Origin: REBR01 sp033721915
Lineage (GTDB): Bacteria; Pseudomonadota; Gammaproteobacteria; Pseudomonadales; Oleiphilaceae
Direction: 5' to 3'
Assembly: GCA_033721915.1 (NCBI GenBank)
Contig: JAWWAC010000013.1
Span: 1 to 64,000 of the forward strand
DNA length: 64,000 nt
Part shown: in pieces, positions 51,492-60,949 of the stretch
Position numbering within the stretch: position 1 is the first letter of the stretch
Layout: each line of letters starts with the position of its first letter
Notes under the pieces: generated by a model
The model's database searches: none
Seen by the model: the letters and a program-made list of their open reading frames with translations, nothing else
What the model was told of the DNA's origin: nothing
Made by a program: the position numbers and the translations under genes

Positions 51492-54047
51492 ATGGCCGTT
51501 AACGGCAGCACTGGCGAGTCGACACATCAGCTGGAGACAGGCAGCCGGGAAGGGCAGGGACCGGAGGCCTGGCTGCTGCTGGCGGTGCTGTTGTGCTGGT
51601 CGCTGTTCCAGCTGTGGATTGCATCACCACTGCCCTTTTTGCTGGATCTGGGGATCTTCAATGCCACCGAGTCCAGGGCCATCCACCTGGCCTTTGCCCT
51701 GTTTCTGGCCTTTACCCTGTTTCCGGCCCGCTTCAGTGCCAGCGGCCAGAAGGTGCCCTGGTACGACTGGCTGCTGGCAATGCTGGGTGCGGCCTCTTCC
51801 GCCTATCTGTATGTCTTTTCCGAAGACCTGGCCGGGCGTGCCGGTGCACCACTGGCGCAGGACCTGGTGGTGGCGGGCATTGGCATGGTGCTGCTGCTCA
51901 ACGCCTGTCGCCGTGCCCTGGGGTGGCCACTGGCCATCGTGGCGCTGGTGTTTCTGCTGTACACCTACTTCGGCCCCTACATGCCCGATGTGGTGGCCCA
52001 TCGCGGTGCCAGCCTGAGACGCATCGCCACCCACCAGTGGATCAGCACTGAAGGGGTCTTCGGCGTGGCCCTGGGAGTGTCCGTGGGCTTTGTGTTTCTG
52101 TTTGTCCTGTTCGGCTCTCTGCTGGAGAGGGCCGGGGCCGGGCAGTATTTTATTGCCGTGGCCTATGCGCTGCTGGGCCATATGCGTGGTGGCCCGGCCA
52201 AGGCAGCGGTGGTCTCCAGCGGCCTGAGCGGTGTGATCTCCGGCTCCTCCATTGCCAATGTGGTCACCACCGGCACCTTTACCATACCTCTGATGAAGCG
52301 GGTCGGCTTCCCGGCCACCAAGGCCGGCGCCGTGGAGGTGGCTGCCTCCACCACCGGTCAGCTGACACCGCCGATCATGGGGGCGGCGGCCTTCCTGATT
52401 GCCGAGTCCGTGGGTGTGGCCTATGTCGAGGTGGTGCGCCATGCACTGCTGCCGGCGCTGATCTCCTACATCGGGCTGCTGTACATTGTGCACCTGGAGG
52501 CCTGCAAGCAGGGTCTTGAGGGGCTGCCACGGGGGCACCAGAAGCCCTTGTTGCTTCGGCTTCTGGTCTGGATGACCCTGCTGCTGTTGGTGATGATGCT
52601 GAGCCTGGCGGTCTATCACGGGCTGGGATGGCTGAAACAGGTGGCACCGCAGCAGGCCTCCCTGATCATGGCCATGGGCCTGGGGCTGGCCTATTTGGGC
52701 CTGCTGCGTTACGCCATCCGCTTTCCCATGCCCGACCCGGAGACCCTGGCCGAGCGCCTGCCTCCGGTGGGGGACACCCTGAAGTCCGGTCTGCACTTCC
52801 TGCTGCCGCTGGTGGTGCTGGTCTGGTGCCTGACTGTGGAGCGCCTGTCGCCACAGCTCTCGGCCTTCTGGGCCACCGCCTTCCTGCTGGTGATACTGCT
52901 GACCCAGCACCCCCTGTCCGCCCTGTTCCGCCGCGAGAAGGCCCTGTGGGCGGCCACCCGTCAGGGTGTATCCGAAGCCCTTGAGGGGCTGGTGAAGGGC
53001 GCGCGTAATATGGTGGGCATCGGTGTGGCCACCGCCACCGCCGGTATTGTGGTGGGCACCGTGACCCTCACTGGCGTGGGGCTGGTCATGACCGAGCTGG
53101 TGGAGCTGGTCTCCGGTGGTCACCTGCTGCTGATACTGATCTTTACCGCACTGATGAGCCTGATTCTGGGTCTGGGGCTGCCCACCACCGCCAACTACAT
53201 TGTGGTGTCCTCGCTGCTGGCGCCGGTGATTGTCACACTGGGAGCAGAGAACGGGCTGCTGGTGCCGCTGATTGCGGTGCACCTGTTTGTGTTCTACTTC
53301 GGCATACTGGCGGATGCCACGCCGCCGGTGGGGCTGGCGGCCTATGCGGCGGCGGCCATTTCCAGGGCCGACCCCATTGCCACAGGCATTCAGGGGTTTA
53401 TCTACGATATCCGCACCGCCGTGCTGCCCTTCATGTTCCTGTTTAACACCCAGTTGCTGCTGATCGGACTGAGTGGCTGGTGGGACCTGATGGTCACCAT
53501 CGTCAGCGCCACCGGTGCCATGCTGCTGTTTGCCGCCGCCACCCAGGGGTTCTGGCTGGTGCGCAGCCGCCGCTGGGAGTCGGCCCTGCTGATCCTGCTG
53601 GCATTCAGCCTGTTCCGTCCGGATTTCTGGTGGAGCCAGTGGTTCCCGGCAGAGACCCTTGAACCGGCCACGGCGCTCTATTCCGCCACGGAGCAGCTGC
53701 CTGAGGATCAGCCGGTGGAGATTGTGGTACAGGGTGAGACACTGGAGCGGGGCGAGATGTCACGGCATATGCGCTTGAACCTGCCTCCAGCAGAGAGCGG
53801 CGAGCAGCGCTGGCGTGACTGGGGACTGGAACTGGTACCGGAAGGACAGGCACTGCGCATTGACCACATTGAATTTGCCAGTGAGGCGGATGAGAGCCTG
53901 CTGCAGTTCGACTGGCTGATCACCCATATCGTGGTGCCCCGCTCAAGGCCATCCCCCCAGTGGCTCTATGTGCCCCTACTGCTGCTGGTGGCCGGCGTGG
54001 CCTGGAACCAGTACCGGCGTCGCCGTATCACAGCTGAAGAAGGCTGA
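51492..54047 (+). CDS. TRAP transporter fused permease (DctQ-DctM) with DUF3394-like tail
   Basis: An 851-residue polytopic membrane protein. Small-permease-like helices come first (about 25-170), then the large DctM-type core with GSSIANVVTTGTFTIPLMK, ASTTGQLTPPIMGAAAFLIAE and LGLGLPTTANYIV. The last 130 residues form a soluble-looking region plus a final helix, as in fused TRAP permeases with DUF3394. With the TAXI protein it forms a complete importer driven by an ion gradient. GGAG precedes the ATG. Confidence 0.9.
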   Translation: MAVNGSTGESTHQLETGSREGQGPEAWLLLAVLLCWSLFQLWIASPLPFLLDLGIFNATESRAIHLAFALFLAFTLFPARFSASGQKVPWYDWLLAMLGAASSAYLYVFSEDLAGRAGAPLAQDLVVAGIGMVLLLNACRRALGWPLAIVALVFLLYTYFGPYMPDVVAHRGASLRRIATHQWISTEGVFGVALGVSVGFVFLFVLFGSLLERAGAGQYFIAVAYALLGHMRGGPAKAAVVSSGLSGVISGSSIANVVTTGTFTIPLMKRVGFPATKAGAVEVAASTTGQLTPPIMGAAAFLIAESVGVAYVEVVRHALLPALISYIGLLYIVHLEACKQGLEGLPRGHQKPLLLRLLVWMTLLLLVMMLSLAVYHGLGWLKQVAPQQASLIMAMGLGLAYLGLLRYAIRFPMPDPETLAERLPPVGDTLKSGLHFLLPLVVLVWCLTVERLSPQLSAFWATAFLLVILLTQHPLSALFRREKALWAATRQGVSEALEGLVKGARNMVGIGVATATAGIVVGTVTLTGVGLVMTELVELVSGGHLLLILIFTALMSLILGLGLPTTANYIVVSSLLAPVIVTLGAENGLLVPLIAVHLFVFYFGILADATPPVGLAAYAAAAISRADPIATGIQGFIYDIRTAVLPFMFLFNTQLLLIGLSGWWDLMVTIVSATGAMLLFAAATQGFWLVRSRRWESALLILLAFSLFRPDFWWSQWFPAETLEPATALYSATEQLPEDQPVEIVVQGETLERGEMSRHMRLNLPPAESGEQRWRDWGLELVPEGQALRIDHIEFASEADESLLQFDWLITHIVVPRSRPSPQWLYVPLLLLVAGVAWNQYRRRRITAEEG

Positions 54048-54262
54048 ACCCTGGGGCCGCTATGGCGGTATGGACGCCAGGGCCCCGCAGTCAGTACGGG
54101 AATACACCCGGGGAGGGCCCACGCCGGCGCATTTGTCCCCACTCCGCCATGGCAGCCGGGGCGGTGTCTTGATAGACTGTGGCGCCTGCGGGTCCGGAGC
54201 CTTCCGGAGCCAGAAATCATCACGTGATCTTTCGTAGGGATCACCACTGAGCGGAGTCAAGA

Positions 54263-56194
54263 ATGCCTTCAGTCACACTTCCGGACGGCAGTCAGCGCAA
54301 ATTCGATCACCCGGTCACCGTGGCCGAGGTGGCCCGGGACATTGGTGCCGGCCTGGCCAAGGCCGCACTGGCCGGCAAGGTGGACGGCCAGCTGGTGGAC
54401 ACCAGCCACACCATTGACCGGGACGCGGAGCTGGCCATCGTGACCGAGCGGGACGAGGAGGGGGTGGAGATCATCCGCCACTCCACCGCCCATCTGCTGG
54501 CCATGGCGGTCAAGCAGTTGTTCCCGGAAGCCCAGGTCACCATTGGCCCGGTCATTGAGGACGGCTTCTATTACGACTTCAAATACGACCGTGCTTTTAC
54601 CCCGGAAGATCTGGAAAAGATCGAAAAGCGCATGGAAGAGCTGGCGAAAGAGGATTACAGGGTCGAGCGCTCCGTGATGACCCGGGACGAGGCCGTGCGC
54701 CTTTTCGATGAAATGGGCGAGGAGTACAAGGTGCGCATCATTGCCGATATTCCCGGCAATGAAGAACTGTCCTTCTACCGCCAGGGGGATTTCATCGACC
54801 TGTGTCGCGGCCCCCACGTGCCCAGCACCGGGCGCCTGAAGGCCTTCAAGCTGACCAAGGTGGCCGGCGCCTACTGGCGGGGTGATACCGGCAACGAGCA
54901 GCTGCAGCGCATCTACGGCACCGCCTGGCCCAACAAGAAGGCCCTGAAGGCCTATCTGCACCGCATGGAAGAGGCCGAAAAGCGCGACCATCGCAAGGTG
55001 GGCAAGAAGCTGGGCCTGTTCCATATGCAGGAAGAGGCCCCTGGCATGGTGTTCTGGCACCCCAAGGGCTGGAGCGTCTACCAGGCCATTGAGCAGTACC
55101 TGCGGGCCAAGCTCTCGGACCAGGGCTACCAGGAGATCAAGACGCCACAGGTGGTCTCACGCAGTCTCTGGGAGAAGTCCGGTCACTGGGACAAGTTCCG
55201 CGACGACATGTTTACCACAGAGTCGGAGAAATACGACTTCGCCATCAAGCCCATGAACTGCCCCTGCCACGTGCAGGTGTACAACCAGGGCCTGAAAAGC
55301 TACAAGGATCTGCCACTGCGTCTGTCGGAGTTCGGCTCCTGCCACCGCAATGAGGCCTCCGGCGCGCTGCACGGGCTGATGCGGGTGCGGGGCTTTACCC
55401 AGGACGACGCGCATATTTTCTGCGAGGAAGACCAGATACAGGAAGAGGTCTCCCGTTTTATCGACCTGCTGCACGATGTCTACCAGGACTTCGGCTTCAG
55501 CGAGATTCTCTACAAGCTCTCCACCCGCCCGGAAAAGCGGGTGGGCAGTGATGCCAGCTGGGACAAGTCCGAGGCGGCACTGGAGCAGGCCCTCAACAAG
55601 CAGGGCGTGGACTGGGAGCTGCTGCCGGGCGAGGGGGCCTTTTACGGTCCCAAGATCGAATTCTCACTGAAGGACTGCATCGGCCGTGTCTGGCAGTGTG
55701 GCACCATCCAGGTGGATTTCTCCATGCCCGAGCGTCTGGGTGCGGAATACGTCCCCAGGGACCAGAGCCAGGGCCGTCAGGTGCCAGTGATGCTGCACCG
55801 GGCGGTGCTGGGTTCCTTCGAGCGCTTTATCGGCATACTGATCGAGGAGTACGAGGGGGCCTTCCCCCTCTGGCTGGCTCCGGTGCAGGTGTCGGTGTTA
55901 AATATCACCGACAATCAGCGGGAAACCTGTGGTAAAGTAGCCGATCGTCTCAAAGAAGCGGGTTTTAGGGTGCAGGCTGACTTGAGAAACGAGAAGATTG
56001 GCTTTAAAATCCGCGAGCATACTTTGGACAAAGTGCCCTATCTGGCCGTGATTGGCGATAAAGAAGTCGAATCCGGACAGATTGCCGTTCGCACCCGCAA
56101 GGGTGAGGACCTTGGCAACATGACAATTGAACAGTTTATTGCGCTTCTGACTTCAGAGACCGAGCGTAAAGGTAGAAACCCAACGGAGAGTTAA
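54263..56194 (+). CDS. thrS: Threonyl-tRNA synthetase
   Basis: A 643-residue class II synthetase (E. coli 642): TGS domain at 1-62, editing domain with H73-x3-H77 (HSTAH), catalytic core with PMNCPCHVQVY and FRNEASGALHGLMRVRGFTQDD-like motifs, and C-terminal anticodon domain. CGGAG precedes the ATG. It is the first gene of the thrS-infC-rpmI-rplT-pheS-pheT-ihfA cluster. The last base of its stop codon is the first base of infC. Confidence 0.98.
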   Translation: MPSVTLPDGSQRKFDHPVTVAEVARDIGAGLAKAALAGKVDGQLVDTSHTIDRDAELAIVTERDEEGVEIIRHSTAHLLAMAVKQLFPEAQVTIGPVIEDGFYYDFKYDRAFTPEDLEKIEKRMEELAKEDYRVERSVMTRDEAVRLFDEMGEEYKVRIIADIPGNEELSFYRQGDFIDLCRGPHVPSTGRLKAFKLTKVAGAYWRGDTGNEQLQRIYGTAWPNKKALKAYLHRMEEAEKRDHRKVGKKLGLFHMQEEAPGMVFWHPKGWSVYQAIEQYLRAKLSDQGYQEIKTPQVVSRSLWEKSGHWDKFRDDMFTTESEKYDFAIKPMNCPCHVQVYNQGLKSYKDLPLRLSEFGSCHRNEASGALHGLMRVRGFTQDDAHIFCEEDQIQEEVSRFIDLLHDVYQDFGFSEILYKLSTRPEKRVGSDASWDKSEAALEQALNKQGVDWELLPGEGAFYGPKIEFSLKDCIGRVWQCGTIQVDFSMPERLGAEYVPRDQSQGRQVPVMLHRAVLGSFERFIGILIEEYEGAFPLWLAPVQVSVLNITDNQRETCGKVADRLKEAGFRVQADLRNEKIGFKIREHTLDKVPYLAVIGDKEVESGQIAVRTRKGEDLGNMTIEQFIALLTSETERKGRNPTES

Positions 56195-56739
56195 TTATCA
56201 AAAGACCCACTAATCGTCGAGTTCGCTCCAAGCGTCCGCCGATCAACGATAATATTGACGCTACCGAAGTCCGCCTTATCAGTTCGGATGGCGACCAGAT
56301 CGGTATTGTGCCCATAGAAGAAGCTCTGGAACGGGCACAGGCTGAATCACTCGATCTGGTCCAGATCGCAGCCGATGCGGAACCCGTGGTCTGCAAGATC
56401 ATGGATTACGGCAAAAAGGTTTTCGAAGAGAAAAAAGCCAAGGCTGCGGCGAAAAAGAAGCAGAAGCAGACTCAGCTTAAGGAAGTGAAGTTCAGACCAG
56501 GGACGGAAGAAGGGGATTATCAGGTAAAACTACGCAACCTGATACGTTTCCTTGATCATGGGGACAAAGGCAAAGTCACCATCCGCTTTCGCGGACGGGA
56601 AATGGCGCACCAGGAAATTGGCATGCAGCTGATGAACCGCATTGAACAGGATGTGGACGACATGGCGCAGGTCGAGCAGAGGCCCAAGATGGAAGGCCGC
56701 CAGATGACGATGGTTATTGCGCCCCGAAAGAAAAACTAG
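56194..56739 (+). CDS. infC: Translation initiation factor IF-3 (ATT start)
   Basis: A 181-residue IF-3 beginning at ATT 56194, which shares its first base with the thrS stop. The predicted N-terminus MIKRPTNRRVRSKRPPIND... is complete for the family; starting at the first ATG (56308) would lose the N-terminal domain. GGAG lies at 56185-56188. The N-domain includes PPINDNIDATEVRLI and the C-domain KEVKFRPGTEEGDYQVK. The rare start allows IF-3 to limit its own synthesis, as shown in E. coli. Confidence 0.96.
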   Translation: MIKRPTNRRVRSKRPPINDNIDATEVRLISSDGDQIGIVPIEEALERAQAESLDLVQIAADAEPVVCKIMDYGKKVFEEKKAKAAAKKKQKQTQLKEVKFRPGTEEGDYQVKLRNLIRFLDHGDKGKVTIRFRGREMAHQEIGMQLMNRIEQDVDDMAQVEQRPKMEGRQMTMVIAPRKKN

Positions 56740-56769
56740 CCTTTTCAAAACGAATGCGGAGTTACAGTA

Positions 56770-56967
56770 ATGCCCAAGATGAAAACCAAAAGCGGTGCGG
56801 CCAAGCGGTTCAAGAAAACCGCCAACGGCTTCAAGCACAAGCAATCCTTCACCAGTCATATCCTGACCAAGAAGAGCCCGAAGCGTAAGCGCCAACTGCG
56901 TGGCACCAAGCAGATTGCCAGTTCCGACCAGCCCTTGATCCGGCGCATGCTGCGTAAAGTTAAGTAG
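56770..56967 (+). CDS. rpmI: Ribosomal protein bL35
   Basis: A 65-residue very basic large-subunit protein, MPKMKTKSGAAKRFK ... RRMLRKVK, the standard bL35 sequence. It lies 30 bases after infC and 49 before rplT. In E. coli, L20 represses translation of this pair; the same may hold here, but I did not identify the RNA structure. Confidence 0.97.
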   Translation: MPKMKTKSGAAKRFKKTANGFKHKQSFTSHILTKKSPKRKRQLRGTKQIASSDQPLIRRMLRKVK

Positions 56968-57016
56968 CTCTGAAACGCCTTGCGAACTGATTGATAAACA
57001 CCAGAAGGATTGAACT

Positions 57017-57376
57017 ATGCCTCGCGTCAAACGTGGTGTCGTCGCACACCGTCGTCACAAAAAGATTATGGATCGGGCCAAGGGTTACTACGGTGCCCGC
57101 AGCCGGGTTTACCGTGTTGCCAAACAGGCGGTGATCAAGGCCGGTCAGTATGCGTACCGTGACCGTCGCCAGCGGAAGCGCCAGTTCCGCGCGCTGTGGA
57201 TTGCCCGTATCAACGCCGGTGCCCGTATGAACGGCCTGTCCTACAGCCGTCTGATCGCCGGCCTGAAGAAGGCCAACGTGGAAATTGACCGCAAGGTCCT
57301 GGCCGATCTGGCCATGAACGAGCAACAGGCCTTTGCGGCCGTGGTGGAAAAGGCCAAGTCCGGCCTGCAAGCCTGA
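57017..57376 (+). CDS. rplT: Ribosomal protein bL20
   Basis: A 119-residue large-subunit assembly protein with the basic N-terminal helix MPRVKRGVVAHRRHKKIMDRAKG and the conserved RQRKRQFRALWIARINAG. Full length compared with E. coli (118). AGAAGGA is the ribosome site. A stem-loop and a strong terminator separate it from pheS. Confidence 0.98.
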   Translation: MPRVKRGVVAHRRHKKIMDRAKGYYGARSRVYRVAKQAVIKAGQYAYRDRRQRKRQFRALWIARINAGARMNGLSYSRLIAGLKKANVEIDRKVLADLAMNEQQAFAAVVEKAKSGLQA

Positions 57377-57397
57377 GCTCTTTCACGGTGATCGCTG

Positions 57398-57423
57398 GAA
57401 CCCGCTACTGAAACGGCGGGTTC
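57398..57423 (+). other. Hairpin preceding the rplT-pheS terminator
   Basis: GAACCCGC (57398-57405) pairs with GCGGGTTC (57416-57423). Its loop begins TACTG (57406-57410), which could instead pair with CAGTA (57426-57430) at the foot of the terminator, so alternative folds exist. Confidence 0.6.
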
Positions 57424-57429
57424 AACAGT

Positions 57430-57461
57430 AGGGGAAGAGCGTGCTCTTCCCCTATTTTTTT
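57430..57461 (+). terminator. Terminator/possible attenuator before pheS
   Basis: AGGGGAAGAGC-GT-GCTCTTCCCCT followed by A and seven T: a perfect 11-pair stem. It separates rplT from pheS, where E. coli has the pheM-controlled attenuator; no phenylalanine-rich leader peptide is visible here. Confidence 0.92.
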
Positions 57462-57522
57462 GTCTGGCCCCCTGCCGGGGCCTTGATGCTGTATCCAGCC
57501 CTTATTTATCGGGAGCGAACGA

Positions 57523-58521
57523 ATGGAGAATCTGCACAGCCTGGTTGACGAGGCCCTGGAGGCGGTCGGCCAGGCGCGGGATCTGGCCACACTGGACCGT
57601 CTGCGGGTGGATTACCTGGGCAAGAAGGGCCGGTTGACCCAGTTGCTCAAGGGGCTGGGTCAGCTCAGTGCCGAAGAGCGCCCCGCTGCCGGGCAGCGCA
57701 TCAACGAGGCCAAGGTCCGTGTGCAGGAGGCCATCAGCGAGCGCCGTGAGGCTCTGGAGCAGGAAGCGCTGGAAGCCCGCCTGGCGGAAGAGGCGGTGGA
57801 TGTCACACTGCCGGGCCGCGGTCGTGAGGCGGGCGGTCTGCACCCGGTCACCCGCACACTGCAGCGCATCGAGCAGTTCTTCGGGCAGGCGGGTTACACC
57901 GTGGAGGAAGGCCCGGAGATCGAGGACGACCAGCACAACTTCGAGGCCCTGAACATCCCGGCTCACCACCCGGCCCGGGCCATGCACGACACCTTCTATT
58001 TCAACCCCGGTACACTGCTGCGCACCCACACCTCCCCGGTGCAGATCCGCACCATGGAGGCGGGCAAGCCGCCGTTTCGCATGATCTGCCCCGGGCGGGT
58101 CTATCGCTGCGACTCGGACCAGACCCATACCCCCATGTTCCACCAGGTGGAAGGGCTGCTGGTGGACAAACAGGTCAGCTTCGCGGATCTCAAGAGCACC
58201 GTGGAGGCCTTTCTGCAGGTGTTTTTCGAACGGGACCTGAAAGTGCGTTTCCGCCCCTCCTACTTCCCCTTTACCGAGCCCTCCGCCGAGGTGGACATCG
58301 AGTGGGGCACCGAGGCGGATGGCAGCACCAAATGGCTGGAAGTGATGGGCTGCGGCATGGTGCACCCCAGGGTGTTCGAGAACTGCGGCATCGACTCCGA
58401 CGAGTACGCCGGCTTTGCCTTTGGTGTGGGTGTGGAGCGCCTGGCCATGCTGCGCTACGGGGTCAATGATCTGCGGACCTTCTTTGACAACGATCTGCGC
58501 TTTCTGCGCCAGTTTCGCTAA
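57523..58521 (+). CDS. pheS: Phenylalanyl-tRNA synthetase alpha subunit
   Basis: A 332-residue class II synthetase subunit (E. coli 327): N-terminal coiled coil (about 1-85), then the catalytic domain with HPVTRTLQRIEQFF, FNPGTLLRTHTSPVQIR (motif 2 region), PGRVYRCDSDQTHTPMFHQ and GFAFGVGVERLAMLRYGV (motif 3). It charges tRNA-Phe with PheT as an (alpha-beta)2 enzyme. GGGAG is the ribosome site. Confidence 0.98.
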   Translation: MENLHSLVDEALEAVGQARDLATLDRLRVDYLGKKGRLTQLLKGLGQLSAEERPAAGQRINEAKVRVQEAISERREALEQEALEARLAEEAVDVTLPGRGREAGGLHPVTRTLQRIEQFFGQAGYTVEEGPEIEDDQHNFEALNIPAHHPARAMHDTFYFNPGTLLRTHTSPVQIRTMEAGKPPFRMICPGRVYRCDSDQTHTPMFHQVEGLLVDKQVSFADLKSTVEAFLQVFFERDLKVRFRPSYFPFTEPSAEVDIEWGTEADGSTKWLEVMGCGMVHPRVFENCGIDSDEYAGFAFGVGVERLAMLRYGVNDLRTFFDNDLRFLRQFR

Positions 58522-58557
58522 TCCCATTCACTTCCCAGCGACAGGGCAATTGTTACC

Positions 58558-60945
58558 ATGAAATTCAGCGAGCAGTGGCTGCGCCAGTGGGTCAACCCCA
58601 CCATCGGCAGTGAGGAACTGGTGGAACGGATTACCATGGCCGGTCTGGAAGTGGATGGCATTGAGCCGGTGGCCGGGCAGTTCACACAGGTGGTGGTGGG
58701 CCAGGTGGACAGCGTCGAGCCACACCCGGACGCGGACAAGCTGCGGGTCTGCCAGGTCAGCGACGGCCAGGAGACAGTCACCGTGGTCTGCGGCGCCCCC
58801 AATGTGCGCCCCGGCATGAAGGCCCCCTTTGCCCGTGTCGGTGCCCAACTGCCCGGTGGCATGCAGGTGCGCAAGGCCAGGCTGCGTGGCGTGGCCTCCT
58901 TCGGCATGCTGTGCGGTGCCGACGAGCTGGGGCTGGCGGAGGACAGCGATGGCCTGATGGAGCTGCCCGGTGAGGCCACCCCCGGGCAGGACCTGCGGGA
59001 AGCGCTGAACCTGGACGATCGCATCATCGATGTGGACCTGACCCCCAACCGGGGGGACTGCTTCTCACTGCGTGGCCTGGCCCGCGAGCTGGGTGCCCTG
59101 ACGGACACCCCCTTTGCGGATCTCAAGCCCCGGCCGGTTCCGGTGACCTATCCGGAGGTCCCGGATATCCGGGTTGACGCCCCCCAGGCCTGTCCCCGCT
59201 ACATCGGCCGTATCATCCACAACGTGGACATGAGTGCGGAGAGCCCGCTGTGGCTGCAGGAGCGTCTGCGCCGAAGCGGCATCCGCGCCATCGACCCGGT
59301 GGTGGATGTGACCAACTACGTAATGCTGGAAACCGGACAGCCACTGCACGCCTTTGACTACCACCGCATCCATCAGGGCATTGTGGTGCGCATGGCGCAA
59401 GAAGGTGAGAGCCTGACACTGCTGGATGGCCAGAGCGTCACCCTGAGCGGAGAGACGCTGGTGATTGCCGACCATCAGGGCCCCCTGGCCATGGCCGGCA
59501 TCATGGGCGGAGAGGGCTCCGGTGTGGGCCCCGAGACCCGGGATATCCTGCTGGAAAGCGCCTTCTTTGACCCCATTACCATTGCCGGCAAGGCCCGCAG
59601 CCACGGACTGCACACCGACTCTTCACACCGCTTCGAGCGGGGCGTGGACTGGCAGCTGCAACGCATGGCGGCGGAGCGGGCCAGTGAGCTGCTGCTGTCC
59701 ATCGTCGGTGGCCAGGCCGGTGAGATGGTGGAGGTGGTCAGCAAGGCCGATCTGCCCGCTCAGCAATGGGTTGAGCTGCGTGAGGCGCGCATCGCCCAGG
59801 TACTTGGCATGGCCATCCCAAGGGCACGCATCGAAGAGATTCTCAGCCGACTGGACCTGGACATCGAGAAGGACCACGGCACCCGCTGGCTGATCCGGGT
59901 GCCCAGCCACCGCTTCGATATTGCCATCGAGGTGGACCTGATCGAGGAAATCGCACGGGTCTATGGCTACAACCAGCTGCCGGTGACACAGCCCTCTTTC
60001 CAGCAGACACTGCGCCCCTCTCCGGAGGCCCGCCGTCCCCTGTCGCGCCTGCGGGACCACCTGGTGTCACTGGATTTCCAGGAAGCCATTACCTACAGCT
60101 TTGTGGACCCGGCACTGCAGCGCCTGGTGGAGCCGGATGAGCAGGCGGTGGCCCTGGCCAACCCCATCGCCTCGGACATGGCGGAGATGCGCACTTCACT
60201 GTGGCCGGGCCTGCTCAAGACCCTCTCCCACAACCAGAAGCGCCAGCAGTCCCGAGTGCGGCTGTTCGAGACCGGTCTGCGCTTCCGCCGCGGCGGTGTG
60301 GACAGTGAGGTGGAAGACATCCAGCAGACGCCCATGGTGGCGGGGCTGGTTTCCGGGCCACGGCAGCCGGAGAACTGGGTCAACGACAAGAGCCCGCTGG
60401 ATTTTTACGATCTCAAGGGGGATCTGGAAACACTGGCGGTGACACTGGGGGTCCGTCTTTGCTTCCGTGCCGAGCGGCATCCGGCATTGCATCCGGGTCA
60501 GTCCGCCCGCATCCTGCTGGGGGAGCAGCCCGTGGGCTGGATCGGCGCACTGCACCCGGGGGTGCAAAAGAAGCTGGAACTCAATGGCGCGATTTACTTG
60601 TTTGAACTATGCTTGAAACCAGTTCTGACAGGCCAGGTGCCTCATTTCCGGGAGTTTTCCAAATTCCCGGAGGTGCGCCGTGATTTGGCGGTTATTGTCA
60701 GCAGGGATCAGCCCTGGTCGGCCATCGAGTCGGTGGTGCGCAGCGCCGCCGGCGAGCATCTGACCGGGTTGCGTGTGTTCGATGTCTATCAGGGCGAGCA
60801 CATCAGTGATGACCAGAAAAGCGTGGCCATGAGCCTGTTCTGGCAACATCCTGAACGGACACTGCAGGACGACGAAGTCCAGACACTCTCTGACGCGGTC
60901 GTCGCGCAGTTGCAGTCACAGCTTGATGCAATATTGAGGAGCTAG
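58558..60945 (+). CDS. pheT: Phenylalanyl-tRNA synthetase beta subunit
   Basis: A 795-residue beta subunit, identical in length to E. coli PheT. It has the N-terminal tRNA-binding OB domain (VVGQVDSVEPHPDADKLRVC), the B3/B4 editing domain (RGLARELGAL), the B5 domain and the C-terminal FDX anticodon-binding domain (RDLAVIVSRDQPW ... SLFWQHPERTLQDDEV). It follows pheS by 36 bases and precedes ihfA by four. Confidence 0.98.
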   Translation: MKFSEQWLRQWVNPTIGSEELVERITMAGLEVDGIEPVAGQFTQVVVGQVDSVEPHPDADKLRVCQVSDGQETVTVVCGAPNVRPGMKAPFARVGAQLPGGMQVRKARLRGVASFGMLCGADELGLAEDSDGLMELPGEATPGQDLREALNLDDRIIDVDLTPNRGDCFSLRGLARELGALTDTPFADLKPRPVPVTYPEVPDIRVDAPQACPRYIGRIIHNVDMSAESPLWLQERLRRSGIRAIDPVVDVTNYVMLETGQPLHAFDYHRIHQGIVVRMAQEGESLTLLDGQSVTLSGETLVIADHQGPLAMAGIMGGEGSGVGPETRDILLESAFFDPITIAGKARSHGLHTDSSHRFERGVDWQLQRMAAERASELLLSIVGGQAGEMVEVVSKADLPAQQWVELREARIAQVLGMAIPRARIEEILSRLDLDIEKDHGTRWLIRVPSHRFDIAIEVDLIEEIARVYGYNQLPVTQPSFQQTLRPSPEARRPLSRLRDHLVSLDFQEAITYSFVDPALQRLVEPDEQAVALANPIASDMAEMRTSLWPGLLKTLSHNQKRQQSRVRLFETGLRFRRGGVDSEVEDIQQTPMVAGLVSGPRQPENWVNDKSPLDFYDLKGDLETLAVTLGVRLCFRAERHPALHPGQSARILLGEQPVGWIGALHPGVQKKLELNGAIYLFELCLKPVLTGQVPHFREFSKFPEVRRDLAVIVSRDQPWSAIESVVRSAAGEHLTGLRVFDVYQGEHISDDQKSVAMSLFWQHPERTLQDDEVQTLSDAVVAQLQSQLDAILRS

Positions 60946-60949
60946 AGCC

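Noticed and set aside
51624..53282. 552-codon open frame antisense to the TRAP permease
   Set aside because: Gln/His/Gly-rich translation typical of the reverse strand of a GC-rich membrane-protein gene; the sense strand is a clear TRAP permease.
54048..54262. thrS leader as tRNA-like operator or T-box
   Set aside because: Several small palindromes are present (for example ATCACGTGAT near 54221), but no structure resembling the E. coli thrS operator or a T-box could be made out.
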